Below, piece after piece: positions 9,679 to 18,513 of a stretch of DNA of 64,000 bases. The position numbers and the translations under genes were made by a program. Source of the DNA: Pseudomonas oleovorans subsp. oleovorans. GTDB lineage: Bacteria > Pseudomonadota > Gammaproteobacteria > Pseudomonadales > Pseudomonadaceae. The notes under the pieces were generated by a model. It had not been told where the DNA came from. It was given only the letters and a program-made list of their open reading frames with translations, and made no database searches. Within the stretch, counting starts at the first letter, position 1; the number at the start of each line of letters is the position of its first letter. The stretch covers positions 1 to 64,000 of the forward strand of contig NZ_NIUB01000018.1 in assembly GCF_002197815.1 (NCBI RefSeq), given 5' to 3'.

Positions 9679-10347
9679 TCACGGCGCACCGATGCCTACA
9701 GTCCAGGTCTTGTGGCTTTCCCAATAGCGGCGCACTGCCGCCACCGCCTCGACACGATTGCGCGCATGCAGTTTCTGCATCACGTTGGTCATGTAGTACT
9801 TCACCGTCTTCTCGCTCAAACCCAGCTTGACCGCCACCTCACGATTGGTCAGACCGTTGGCGACCTCGCGGATGATCTGTTCTTCGCGGTGGGTAAGGTC
9901 CACCCCGCGCTGCTCGGTCTGGTGCTTGCGGAAGTTGCTCAGCAGGCGCGTCGCCAGCGCCGGGGTGATAAAGGTTTCACCCTTGGCCACGGTGCGAATC
10001 GCCTGAATCAGCTCAGGACCACTGACCCCCTTTAGCACGTAGCCCTGGGCGCCGCCCTCCAGGGCCGAATAGGCGTCGTCCTCGGACTCTGACACCGTCA
10101 GCATCAACACCTTGACCTTTGGCTGTGCCTTGCTGATGGCGCGTACCGCAGCGAAGGTATCACCCGGCATGTTGACATCCATCAGCAGCACATCGGGCTG
10201 ACAGCGCGCGGAAATTTCCCGCGCCTCGTCGGCGCAACCGCCCTGCTCCACCACCTCGAAGTCCTCGACCCGGCTAAGGGTCGCGGCGACCCCCTGCCGT
10301 AGCAGCGGATGGTCGTCGACTATGCCTACCTTGATCTTGTCACTCAT
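9679..10347 (-). CDS. NarL/FixJ-family response regulator
   Basis: 222 residues from ATG 10347 (MSDKIKVGIVDDHPLLRQGV). The receiver domain has the acidic pair DD near residue 12, the phosphorylated Asp in LLMDVNMPG, the Thr/Ser of LTVSE and Lys in GYVLKGV. The C-terminal LuxR-type helix-turn-helix is LTHREEQIIREVANGLTNRE through SEKTVKYYMTNVMQKL. It is convergent with the kinase at 8207-9667 and just downstream (minus strand) of the mini-RTX gene, with which it may be co-transcribed. It is the presumed regulator of the RTX/type I secretion genes; this is inferred from position only. Confidence 0.9.
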   Translation of the reverse strand: MSDKIKVGIVDDHPLLRQGVAATLSRVEDFEVVEQGGCADEAREISARCQPDVLLMDVNMPGDTFAAVRAISKAQPKVKVLMLTVSESEDDAYSALEGGAQGYVLKGVSGPELIQAIRTVAKGETFITPALATRLLSNFRKHQTEQRGVDLTHREEQIIREVANGLTNREVAVKLGLSEKTVKYYMTNVMQKLHARNRVEAVAAVRRYWESHKTWTVGIGAP

Positions 10348-10421
10348 CGAATATGCTCCCCTCAAGGTTTATACCCTTGTCGCCATGGTGCCGGGCAAAG
10401 CCAGGCACCAGGCTTCCCGAC

Positions 10422-10980
10422 TCAACTCAACTGGAAGTCCGCTACCGTCACCGTGGTGTGATTGGTGACTCCAACCAGGGTGATGGTGCCGCCATCCGCA
10501 CCGTTGACCGTCACCAGGGTGTCGGCACCGGCATCGGCGATGCTCACCCGCGCAGCGAAGGTCGCTGCCGTAATCCCCAGCGCGGCGATATTGAGTAGAT
10601 CTTGGCCCTCCGGCAGAGTTGGCATCGAAGTCCGTGATCCGGTCATTGCCGAAGTTCGGCCCGAACACAAAGATGTCGTTGCCAGTACCACCGGTCATGG
10701 TGTCGTTGCTGGCACCGCCAGTCACCCTGTCGTTGCTGACGCCGCCATCGAGGATGTCATTGCCACCATCGCCAAACAGTTGGTCGTTGCCGTTGCCGCC
10801 GAGCAACTGATCGGTACCGGCGCCCCCGTTAAGGTTGTCGCTGCCATCCACTGTACGCAGCCCCCAGGGCACCTGGGAGTTGGGCAGCAACTCGCTCAGG
10901 CTCTGTCCGGCGGCATGCGCCTCAGCAATGAAAATCTGCTGCAGGATGAACTCGAGATCGGATTTGATGAAATCGGCCAT
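10422..10980 (-). pseudogene. Mini-RTX protein related to both ends of the peroxidase, frameshifted
   Basis: From ATG 10980 the reading opens [20 protein letters not shown] and reaches WGLRTVDG, matching the first 47 residues of the 2059-residue peroxidase. It then goes directly into six or seven RTX repeats ([15 protein letters not shown]) and the segment [22 protein letters not shown], which parallels the peroxidase C-terminus. Near 10615 a GGG run has one base more than the peroxidase counterpart, throwing the frame into a 10369 stop. In the other frame the expected tail continues to ...[10 protein letters not shown], ending TGA at 10422. Corrected length is 185 residues. With the shift the secretion signal is lost; a base-calling error is possible. 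Confidence 0.7.
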
Positions 10981-11331
10981 TTCCTTCCACCTCTGAAACC
11001 CAGCAGCTGAATGCGCGAAATCGGAGGAATCGCTGGCCCAGAAGCAGCCCACCCCATCCGTTGCGCATCACACAATCGTCAGAGCGTCCCCGGGATAGAG
11101 GCCAAACGCTGCCACTCCGACCTGCTGGGCTAATCGGCGTGCAATCAGTATTTGGTATGTCCCTATGCTGAAGCTGGCACGAAGCCTGGCGTCAAAAATC
11201 AGGCAGTAGGAGACCCGTGCAGTTTCAGGTCGGCGAAATGCCCTAGCAAAGACGCCTCAGGCGTCCGGTAAAACGTGATTCCGATGGTGATCACCCCATG
11301 CAGGAGCTTGCCAACGAAAGCTGTGTCGACT

Positions 11332-11374
11332 TATTGGCTTGGATCACACGCCTAGACTTAAGTCCAAGCCAATA
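11332..11374. promoter_or_regulatory. 12-bp perfect inverted repeat upstream of the type I secretion operon
   Basis: TATTGGCTTGGA (11332-11343) and TCCAAGCCAATA (11363-11374) are perfect complements separated by 19 bases. They lie in the 666-base non-coding region between the divergent mini-RTX gene (starts 10980) and the exporter operon (starts 11647). No T-tract follows, so a terminator is unlikely and an operator is more plausible. A strongly AT-rich stretch at about 11395-11490 follows and may carry the operon promoter. No other gene is visible in 10981-11646. Confidence 0.5.
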
Positions 11375-11646
11375 GGATTGTCAAGATACCGTCAATCGCC
11401 TCATTAATTATCCTTATTTCCTATAAGCTTTTATTGAATAAAGATTTTTTTTATGAAACAAAACGAAACATCGAAAAAATAAGGCGATTAAATCCCTTGC
11501 ACATCGACGAAAACCCCATCTATACCTAGAGGGCGACACCCAAAGAGACAAGAAAACGTCTCCAATAGACGGTCCTGCACGCCAATCGTCGAAATGCCGT
11601 CACCCCACGCAGGACACCCAGCGAACATGCAGTGCCGGAGGGTCCC

Positions 11647-13386
11647 ATGGACGTCCCGCAGTCCCCGCGTTCCGAGCTGGCCGAGGTGCTCTTTCGCCTG
11701 CGCCGCACCTTCTACGCCCTGGCCGCCTTCAGCGGGGTGATCAACCTGCTGATGCTGACCCCGGCTGTTTATATGCTGCAGGTCTACGACCGCGCCTTGG
11801 TCAGCAGCAATGTCACCACCCTGCTGATGCTCACCGTGCTGGTGATTGGTCTGTATGTACTGATGGCGCTGTTGGAAGTGGTGCGCTCAAGCGTGCTGAT
11901 CCGCGTCGGCAACCGCCTCGACATGATGCTCAACAAGCGCATCTTCGGCGCCGCCTTCGAGCGCAACCTGCGCCGCGCCGGCGGCAACCCGGCACAGGCG
12001 CTGCAGGATCTCTCGCAGGTCCGCCAGTTTCTTACCGGTAACGGCCTGTTCGCCTTTTTCGACGCCCCCTGGACCCCCATCTTCCTGCTGGTGATCTACC
12101 TGGTACACCCACTGCTCGGCCTGATTACTCTGATCGGTTCGTTACTGCTGGTGGGCCTGGCCTGGCTCACCGAAGTCAGCACGCGCAAGCCGCTGGCCGA
12201 GGCCAATCAGGCCTCGCTGGTATCCGGCAGTTTCGCCAACAACAACCTGCGCAATGCCGAAGTGATCGAGGCCATGGGCATGCTGCCGGCAATTCGCCAG
12301 CGCTGGTTCGGCAACCACCTGAAAATTCTCGAGCTGCAGACCCTGGCCTCCGACCGCGCGGCCTACATCGCCGGAGGCAGTCGTTTCGTGCGTGTCACCC
12401 TGCAGTCACTGATCCTTGGTGCCGGCGCCTGGCTGGCGATCCAGGGCACGATCACCCCGGGCATGATGATCGCCTGCTCGATCCTCTCCGGCCGTGCCAT
12501 GGCGCCGGTGGAGCAGGTGATCTCGGCCTGGAAGCAGTTGCTCTCCAGCCGTGCAGCCTGGGCTCGGCTATCCGGACTGCTGGCTGACTTTCCTGCGCAC
12601 AAGCCATCCATGCCGCTACCCAAGCCGCTGGGCATGCTCCACGTGGAGAACGCCTTCGCCAGCGCACCGGGCTCGCCCGCGCCGATCCTGCGCGGCGTCA
12701 GCTTCAACCTGGCACCCGGCGAGGTCCTGGGCATCATCGGCCCCTCGGCCTCAGGCAAATCCACCCTGGCACGTCTGCTGGTTGGCGTCTGGCCGGCGCA
12801 AGGCGGTAAGGTGCGCCTGGACGGCGCCGATATCTATCAATGGAACAAGGCTGAGCTGGGTCCCTGGCTCGGCTACCTGCCACAGGACGTCGAGTTGTTC
12901 GAGGGCAGCGTCGCCGAAAACATCGCGCGCTTCGGCGCTATCAACGGCGAGGCGGTGATCCTCGCCGCCAGGCAGGCCGGCGTGCACGAGATGATCCTGC
13001 ACCTGCCGCAAGGCTACGACACCCACCTGAGCGCCGACGGCGGCTCCTTGTCCGGCGGGCAGAAGCAACGCATCGGCCTGGCCCGTGCACTCTACGGCGA
13101 GCCATCACTGATTGTCCTCGACGAGCCCAACGCCAGCCTCGACGACGTCGGCGAAGCAGCGTTGCTGCAAGCGCTGCTCGACCTCAAGCAACGCGGCAAG
13201 ACCCTGGTGCTGATCTCCCACCGCCCCACCGTGCTGAACATGGTGGACAAGGTGCTGGTACTGCGCGAAGGCGCTGTGCAGATGTTCGGCAGCCGCGATG
13301 AGGTATTCGCTGCGTTGCGCCAGGCCAACGTGATCCCCACCGGCAAGGGGTCGCCGACCCTGGCCTCGGTACGGGCCAAGGAGTGA
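11647..13386 (+). CDS. Type I secretion ABC transporter (PrtD/AprD family)
   Basis: 579 residues. ATG 11647 is chosen because GGAGGG sits just before it; a GTG five codons upstream is an alternative. An N-terminal membrane domain (about 20-310) with helices such as GVINLLMLTPAVYMLQVYDR, the signature start of PrtD-type exporters, precedes the nucleotide-binding domain. That domain has Walker A GIIGPSASGKST, signature LSGGQKQR, Walker B LIVLDEPNASLDD and the switch His in LISHRP. It energises export of RTX proteins across both membranes. It is the first gene of a three-gene operon (6 bases before the next); its likely cargo is the peroxidase and mini-RTX proteins. Confidence 0.93.
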   Translation: MDVPQSPRSELAEVLFRLRRTFYALAAFSGVINLLMLTPAVYMLQVYDRALVSSNVTTLLMLTVLVIGLYVLMALLEVVRSSVLIRVGNRLDMMLNKRIFGAAFERNLRRAGGNPAQALQDLSQVRQFLTGNGLFAFFDAPWTPIFLLVIYLVHPLLGLITLIGSLLLVGLAWLTEVSTRKPLAEANQASLVSGSFANNNLRNAEVIEAMGMLPAIRQRWFGNHLKILELQTLASDRAAYIAGGSRFVRVTLQSLILGAGAWLAIQGTITPGMMIACSILSGRAMAPVEQVISAWKQLLSSRAAWARLSGLLADFPAHKPSMPLPKPLGMLHVENAFASAPGSPAPILRGVSFNLAPGEVLGIIGPSASGKSTLARLLVGVWPAQGGKVRLDGADIYQWNKAELGPWLGYLPQDVELFEGSVAENIARFGAINGEAVILAARQAGVHEMILHLPQGYDTHLSADGGSLSGGQKQRIGLARALYGEPSLIVLDEPNASLDDVGEAALLQALLDLKQRGKTLVLISHRPTVLNMVDKVLVLREGAVQMFGSRDEVFAALRQANVIPTGKGSPTLASVRAKE

Positions 13387-13392
13387 CATGTC

Positions 13393-14739
13393 ATGTCCGA
13401 TCTGCAGTACGAAAGCAAGGGGCTGATACTGACGGATAGCCCCTGCACGGTTGACATGGACGACGGCAAACCGAGTCGCTGGGGCTTGTCGCTGGTGCTC
13501 GCAGGCTTCGGTGGATTCATTCTCTGGGCCATTCTCGCGCCTCTGGATGCCGGGGTGGTGGCCAATGCCACGGTCAACGTCACCGACAACCGCAAGACCA
13601 TCCAGCATCTGACCGGCGGCTCGGTCGGCGCCATCCTGGTGCGCGAGGGGGATCTGGTGCAACGCAACCAGCCGCTGATCGAGCTGGATGCCACTCGCGC
13701 CATCGCCGAGCAGGGCATGGTCAGCGCCCAGTACATAGTGGTCAGCACGGTGAAAAGCCGCCTGCAGGCCGAGCGCGACGGCGCCACACAGGTGGAGTTC
13801 GATCCCGAGCTGCTCAGCCGTTTCGCCGGCGACCCACGTTTGGATGCCTCGGTCGCCCTGCAGCAGCGCCTGTTCGCCACCCGCCGCGCGGCACTGAGCG
13901 GCGAAGCCGAGATTCTCCGCGAGAACATCCACGGCGCCGAGGAACAGCTCAAGGGCCTGCGCCAGGTACAGCACTCGCGCAGCGCGCAGATCAGGCTGCT
14001 CAACCAGGAACTCGACGGGGTGCGCAGCCTGGCGGCGGAAGGCTATGTGACGCGCAACCGCATGCTCGAACTGGAACGCAACGCCGCCGAACTGAGCGCC
14101 TCGCTGGCGCAGAACATCGCCGACACAGGGCGTACGCGCAACCAGATCGCCGAGCTCAAACTGCGCATCCTCCAGCTTGAACAGAATTACCAGCAGGAAG
14201 TGCAATCGCAGCTCAGCGATATGCAGAAAGAGGCCGCCGCTCTCGCCGACCGCCTGCGGGCGCTGGACTACGAAGTCAGCAACACGGTGATCCGCTCGCC
14301 CATCGATGGCGTGGTGCTGGGACTGTCGGCCTCCACCATAGGCGGGGTGATCCAGGCCGGCTCGCGAATCATGGACGTGGTGCCGGCCAATGAGCCGCTG
14401 CAGGTCGATGCCATGGTGCCGGTGCAGGCCATCGACAAGATGCAACCGGGATTGCCGGTGGACATCGCCTTCCCCGCGTTCAATCACGCGCAGACGCCGA
14501 ACATCCCCGGTCGCGTACTGACGATTTCCGCCGATCGCCTCATCGACGAGACCAACAAGCAGCCCTACTACCTGGCCGAGATCGAGGTCACCACCGACGG
14601 CATGGACAAGCTGGGCAGCAATCGCATTCGCCCCGGCATGCCGGCTACCGTGACGATCAAGACCGGTGAACGCAACCTGATGAGCTATCTGATGAAGCCC
14701 ATGCTTGACCGTATCGACGGAGCCTTCAAGGAGCAATGA
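13393..14739 (+). CDS. Type I secretion membrane-fusion protein (HlyD/PrtE family)
   Basis: 448 residues with a short cytoplasmic N-terminus, one membrane helix (LSLVLAGFGGFILWAILAPL, about 30-50), a lipoyl-like half-motif, a long coiled-coil hairpin (about 110-290) and a second lipoyl/beta-barrel part starting ...NTVIRSPIDGVVLGLSAST. The end of the family pattern (RIRPGMPATVTIKTGER) is present. It bridges the ABC transporter and the outer membrane channel. It sits between both genes, 6 bases after the first and 1 base before the third. Confidence 0.93.
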   Translation: MSDLQYESKGLILTDSPCTVDMDDGKPSRWGLSLVLAGFGGFILWAILAPLDAGVVANATVNVTDNRKTIQHLTGGSVGAILVREGDLVQRNQPLIELDATRAIAEQGMVSAQYIVVSTVKSRLQAERDGATQVEFDPELLSRFAGDPRLDASVALQQRLFATRRAALSGEAEILRENIHGAEEQLKGLRQVQHSRSAQIRLLNQELDGVRSLAAEGYVTRNRMLELERNAAELSASLAQNIADTGRTRNQIAELKLRILQLEQNYQQEVQSQLSDMQKEAAALADRLRALDYEVSNTVIRSPIDGVVLGLSASTIGGVIQAGSRIMDVVPANEPLQVDAMVPVQAIDKMQPGLPVDIAFPAFNHAQTPNIPGRVLTISADRLIDETNKQPYYLAEIEVTTDGMDKLGSNRIRPGMPATVTIKTGERNLMSYLMKPMLDRIDGAFKEQ

Positions 14740-14740
14740 C

Positions 14741-16084
14741 ATGCTCGTACGCCAGATATTGTCAGGCCTCTGCTGCCTGGCCTGCCTGCCCGCCCACTCC
14801 ATGGACCTGTTGCAGGCCTGGGAATTGCTGCAACTGCAGGGCCCAACCTATCGTGCCGCCGTCCACGAGCGTGCCGCTGGTCTGGAAAACCCCGCTATCG
14901 GCAGAGCCGGGTTACTGCCGCAGATCACTGCCAGGGCCAGCAAAAGCCAGGTCGACGGCACCCAGGAGCAACAGAATGCACTTGGCCGGCGCATCGAGAA
15001 CGATCTGGACTACGACTCGGAAAACCTCAGCCTGCAATTGCGTCAACCGCTGTATAACCGCCAGAAAATGGTCGAGTATCGCCAGGGCAAGCAGCGCGCC
15101 AGCTATAGCGAAGCGGTGTTCGATGCCAAGACGCAGAGCGTTGCCGTACGCCTGGCCAGCCGCTACTTCGATGTGTTGCTGACGCGCGAGACCATCGAGC
15201 TTTCACGCGCCAAGCTCAAGGCTTTCGAGCAGCAGGTAGCGGCTGCCAAACGCCGCTTCGATCTGGGCGACGGCACCATCACCGACGTCGACCAGGCCAC
15301 CGCCCGACGTGACCTGGCGCAGGCCGGCGTGATCGAAGCCGAAGACAATCTGGTAGTCGCCCTGCGCCTGCTGCAGGAGTTGCTCGGCAACAACCCGGAT
15401 CAACTCGCCACCCTGCACGCGGAATTTCCTACCCCGCCCCTGCAACCGGACAACCTCCAGGACTGGCTACAGAAGGCGCAATTGAACAACCCTTCGCTGC
15501 GCGCACGCCAGCTCAATCATGGCCTCGCCGAAGAAGAGGTCAAACGCGCCAGCAGCGCCCACTGGCCGACTCTCGACCTGGTCCTGGGCTATACCGACAG
15601 CGAGAGCGATTCGCTCTCCACCATCAACCAGACCAACCGCTACAGCTCCATCGGCCTGGAATTCACCATGCCGCTTTACTCCGGCGGCGGCGTCAGCGCG
15701 CGGGTGCGCCAGGCCACCGCGAGTCGTGAACAGGCCGGGGAAGAAGTCAATGCCAGCCGCGAGGAAGTGTTCTCCGCCACAACCCGTGAGTTCCACGGCG
15801 TGCAGAGCGGCCAGGCACGCATTCGCGCCCTGCAGCAGGCCGTCATTTCCAGCGAGCGGGCACAGGATTCAGCGCGCAAGGGGTTTCTCGCGGGCTCCAG
15901 TACCAATGTCGATATCCTCAACGCCGAGGAACAGGTGTTCATCGCCCGCCGTGATCTGCTCGAAGCCAAACTTCGCTATCTGCTCGCACGCCTGCAACTG
16001 GCCGCTGCGGTCGGCCTGCTCGGCGAGGACGATATCCTCCAGGTCAATGACTACCTGGGTCCGGAGTTGGCACTCGGCTACTGA
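14741..16084 (+). CDS. TolC-family outer membrane channel of the type I secretion system (PrtF/AprF-like)
   Basis: 447 residues from ATG 14741, one base after the stop of the fusion protein gene. A Sec signal peptide (LVRQILSGLCCLACLPAHS) precedes two OEP domains rich in heptad-like helices (SLQLRQPLYNRQKMVEYRQG; GLEFTMPLYSGGGVSARVRQ), the repeat pattern of TolC-type channels. The length fits the family. With its two upstream partners it completes the exporter. The operon ends here; a short inverted repeat at about 16094-16112 is too weak to call a terminator. Confidence 0.92.
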   Translation: MLVRQILSGLCCLACLPAHSMDLLQAWELLQLQGPTYRAAVHERAAGLENPAIGRAGLLPQITARASKSQVDGTQEQQNALGRRIENDLDYDSENLSLQLRQPLYNRQKMVEYRQGKQRASYSEAVFDAKTQSVAVRLASRYFDVLLTRETIELSRAKLKAFEQQVAAAKRRFDLGDGTITDVDQATARRDLAQAGVIEAEDNLVVALRLLQELLGNNPDQLATLHAEFPTPPLQPDNLQDWLQKAQLNNPSLRARQLNHGLAEEEVKRASSAHWPTLDLVLGYTDSESDSLSTINQTNRYSSIGLEFTMPLYSGGGVSARVRQATASREQAGEEVNASREEVFSATTREFHGVQSGQARIRALQQAVISSERAQDSARKGFLAGSSTNVDILNAEEQVFIARRDLLEAKLRYLLARLQLAAAVGLLGEDDILQVNDYLGPELALGY

Positions 16085-16117
16085 GCCAGCGTTTGCCCGA
16101 GTCCCCTGGGCAGGTAT

Positions 16118-16642
16118 TCAGCGCCAGTGGCGCTGTTGAGCGCGCCTGGTCTGCCCTGCGCCGAACATCCAGCCGCACAGCACCACCAGCACCTCCGCCA
16201 GCCAGGCCAGCAGCAGTGCGCTGATCACACCCCAGAGAATCGCATCCGGGGTAAACAGCACCTGATAACGGTAAGCCTGCAGGGTTTCCTCGAACAGCTC
16301 GTGATCCGCGCCAGTTGCCAGGTGCCAGGCCTGGGCGTACCAGGGCCCCTGCATGGCCTGCCATTCGCGTTCGAGCAAGGCGGAGCGCTGCACCAGGTGC
16401 CCGACGCTCTTGGCATCGCTGCGCATCACCGGGTCATCGCTGACGCGGTAGTGCGCAACCAGCGCGTCCATATCGCCCTTGAAGAAATTGCGCGCCGTTT
16501 CCTGAAAACCTTTGAGACTCTGCTGCGACTCCAGGCGATGAGCTTCGACCCGCTTGGCGTAGTCATCGACGAAGCCCGGCACCTGCACGCCGAGCAACAG
16601 GCCGAAAGCGAACAGCGTCAGGCGCAGGTAGCTTCTAAGCAT
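16118..16642 (-). CDS. DUF2937 family inner-membrane protein
   Basis: 174 residues with an N-terminal hydrophobic segment (LRLTLFAFGLLLGVQVPGFVDDYA), a soluble alpha-helical middle and a C-terminal membrane helix (ILWGVISALLLAWLAEVLVVLCGW). The arrangement and the VPGFVDDYAKRVEAH block fit DUF2937, whose role is not known. It follows the glutamine amidotransferase gene by 4 bases on the same strand, so they are probably one transcript. Confidence 0.8.
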   Translation of the reverse strand: MLRSYLRLTLFAFGLLLGVQVPGFVDDYAKRVEAHRLESQQSLKGFQETARNFFKGDMDALVAHYRVSDDPVMRSDAKSVGHLVQRSALLEREWQAMQGPWYAQAWHLATGADHELFEETLQAYRYQVLFTPDAILWGVISALLLAWLAEVLVVLCGWMFGAGQTRRAQQRHWR

Positions 16643-16646
16643 GAGA

Positions 16647-17420
16647 TCAGGCCTTGCCGTGAGTGATGCATTCGCCGCGGCGCCACAGGCGCCATTCGCC
16701 CGGCTGGTACAGCGACCACTGTTCGTTGTCGGTCAAAGGTTCAGTGGCGATGACGGTCACCACGTCGTTGGGCGTGGTCTCTGACTGGAAATCCACCTTC
16801 AGGTCAGCGTCCTTGAGCTGCGCAGGGCCAAACGGCGCGCGGCGGGTGATATGCGCGAGCTTGGTCGAGCAGAAGCTGAACAGCCAGTCGCCATCGCTGA
16901 GCAGACAATTGAACACGCCGAGCTTGCGGTAACTGGCACAGGACGCCACCAGCACCGGCAGGAGCATTTCCACCGATACCGGCTCGGGAAAGGCGCGACG
17001 CACGCGGTTGAGCAGGTCGCAGAACGCCGCTTCGCTGTCGGTCTCGCCGACCGGTCGGTAGAAGGTAGTGGAGCCTTCCAGGCCCGCCAGCTGGCCGTTA
17101 TGGGCGAAACACCAGTTACGCCCCCACAACTCACGACTGAAGGGATGAGTGTTGACCAGGCAGACCTTGCCGACGTTGGCCTGGCGGATATGGCCGATCA
17201 CCACTTCGCTCTTGATCGGGTAGCGCTGCACCAGCTGCGCCACCTCGGATTCGCTGCTCGCCCGCGGGTCCTGGAACAGACGCAAGCCGCGCCCTTCGTA
17301 GAAGCCGATACCCCAACCATCACGGTGCGGCCCGGTGCGGCCGCCACGCTGCATCAGCCCGGTAAAGCTGAACACGATATCGGTGGGTACATTGGCGCTC
17401 ATGCCGAGCAATTCGCACAT
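16647..17420 (-). CDS. Class II glutamine amidotransferase (YafJ-like)
   Basis: 257 residues beginning MCELLGMSAN, so Cys2 becomes the N-terminal nucleophile after Met removal. The GATase II (Ntn) fold is supported by GGRTGPHRDGWGIGFYEG, by VCLVNTHPFSRELWGRNWCFAHNGQL and by TDSEAAFCDLL. No synthetase domain is attached, as in YafJ. It can hydrolyse glutamine, but the acceptor is unknown. It lies between HIT and DUF2937 genes, each 4 bases away, suggesting one operon. Confidence 0.88.
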   Translation of the reverse strand: MCELLGMSANVPTDIVFSFTGLMQRGGRTGPHRDGWGIGFYEGRGLRLFQDPRASSESEVAQLVQRYPIKSEVVIGHIRQANVGKVCLVNTHPFSRELWGRNWCFAHNGQLAGLEGSTTFYRPVGETDSEAAFCDLLNRVRRAFPEPVSVEMLLPVLVASCASYRKLGVFNCLLSDGDWLFSFCSTKLAHITRRAPFGPAQLKDADLKVDFQSETTPNDVVTVIATEPLTDNEQWSLYQPGEWRLWRRGECITHGKA

Positions 17421-17424
17421 CGAA

Positions 17425-17871
17425 TCAATTCTCCTTGCCGAGGATCAGGCGCAGACGCTCGGCTTCATCTTGCAGACGCGCTTCGATTCGCTTGCGGCCC
17501 ATTGGCAGAAAGCGCACCAGCAATCGCCAGAGCAGCGCCGGCAGGTCACCCGGCCGACGCGGAATCAGGTGTAAATGGAGATGGGGCACGTGCTGATTGG
17601 AATCCGGACCGTCATTGATCAGCAGATTGATGCCGTTCTTACCGAAGCCGGCCTCGCGCAGCGCAGCGGCGATACGCTCGGCCAGCGTCAACAGACGTTC
17701 ACGCACCGGTGGCGGCAGATCTCGTAGAAATGGCGCATGCACACGACTGACGATCAGCACATGGGCCGGACGCATCGGAAAGATATCCAGCAGCACGATG
17801 AAATCTTCGTCTTCATACAGACGATGAGCGGGTAGACGTTGCTCGGCAATGGCACAAAACACGCAATCCAT
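17425..17871 (-). CDS. HIT-family nucleotide hydrolase/transferase
   Basis: 148 residues from ATG 17871 (MDCVFCAIAEQRLPAHRLYE); an in-frame start 18 codons upstream gives an unlikely extension. The histidine triad is HVPHLHLHLIPR, with FCAI near the N-terminus as in Fhit/HinT-like proteins, and FPMRPAHVLIVSRVH in the middle. Such proteins cleave nucleotide phosphoramidates or dinucleoside polyphosphates; the exact substrate is unknown. It ends 4 bases before the glutamine amidotransferase gene. Confidence 0.88.
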   Translation of the reverse strand: MDCVFCAIAEQRLPAHRLYEDEDFIVLLDIFPMRPAHVLIVSRVHAPFLRDLPPPVRERLLTLAERIAAALREAGFGKNGINLLINDGPDSNQHVPHLHLHLIPRRPGDLPALLWRLLVRFLPMGRKRIEARLQDEAERLRLILGKEN

Positions 17872-17934
17872 CAGGCCTCCCTTGCACAAGGCCATCATGC
17901 TGAACGCCTGGGCCGGCAGGCGCAAGGGGTCAGA

Positions 17935-18408
17935 TCAAATACGCGGTTCCATACGCCCCGAGCGATCGCGCCCGTAGTCACGAGTTGGCAGGTCGTCGCC
18001 CTCTTCCATGCGCTCGCGCAGGGTGCGCGGGTCCTCGTCGGGCTCGGTTACATGCTCGCCCTGACGCCCCTTCCACCAACGCTCGATGGGCCAGCGAACA
18101 GCGACGAACAATAGATACATGGCAAGCGCGATCAGGCTATAGAGCGCCAGATCAGCGACCGCGCGCCAGGCGTTGTTGCCAACCTTGAGCAATATATCCA
18201 TGGCGGTCACCGCGAGGGCGGGCGCGAACAGTTCGCGCGCCGGGTCGACGATGGTCGGGCTGAACAGCAGCACGGCCATCAGCACCCGCAGCGGCTCGCG
18301 CAGGTAGCGCCACATCCAGCTGGTCAGGCGCATCCACACCAACAGGCAACCCAGAGCGGCAATCCCGTAGGCCGCCCAGGCCAGGAGGTAGTCGTTTTCA
18401 TTCATCAT
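17935..18408 (-). CDS. Conserved inner-membrane protein of unknown function
   Basis: 157 residues from ATG 18408 (MMNENDYLLAWAAYGIAALG). Three or four membrane helices are visible (LLAWAAYGIAALGCLLVWM, LRVLMAVLLFSPTIVD, LALYSLIALAMYLLFVAV), followed by a charged cytoplasmic tail (DEDPRTLRERMEEGDDL). Upstream extension of the open frame to 18780 is rejected because it runs under the ptrB start. I do not recognise a named family; it lies 63 bases upstream of the HIT gene and is divergent from ptrB. Confidence 0.7.
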   Translation of the reverse strand: MMNENDYLLAWAAYGIAALGCLLVWMRLTSWMWRYLREPLRVLMAVLLFSPTIVDPARELFAPALAVTAMDILLKVGNNAWRAVADLALYSLIALAMYLLFVAVRWPIERWWKGRQGEHVTEPDEDPRTLRERMEEGDDLPTRDYGRDRSGRMEPRI

Positions 18409-18513
18409 AAGCAGGCGCCGGCGTGGCAGGTCTGGCAAAGGGGCGCTTATGATAGCGGCTTTTGCCCAGTGCGGCGCCCCTGCCGTCGCCCTCTCGTTCT
18501 CTGGAGCCACGCC

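Noticed and set aside
10369..11052. The 227-residue product of the unshifted mini-RTX frame as the true protein
   Set aside because: After about residue 150 the sequence loses RTX similarity, while the other frame restores the peroxidase-like tail exactly; a frameshift explains both.
11332..11374. Reading the 12-base inverted repeat as a terminator
   Set aside because: No T-run follows in either direction and no gene ends nearby; both adjacent genes start away from it.
13105..14802. 565-residue open frame opposite the membrane-fusion protein gene
   Set aside because: Overlaps a conserved secretion gene on the other strand and has no domain.
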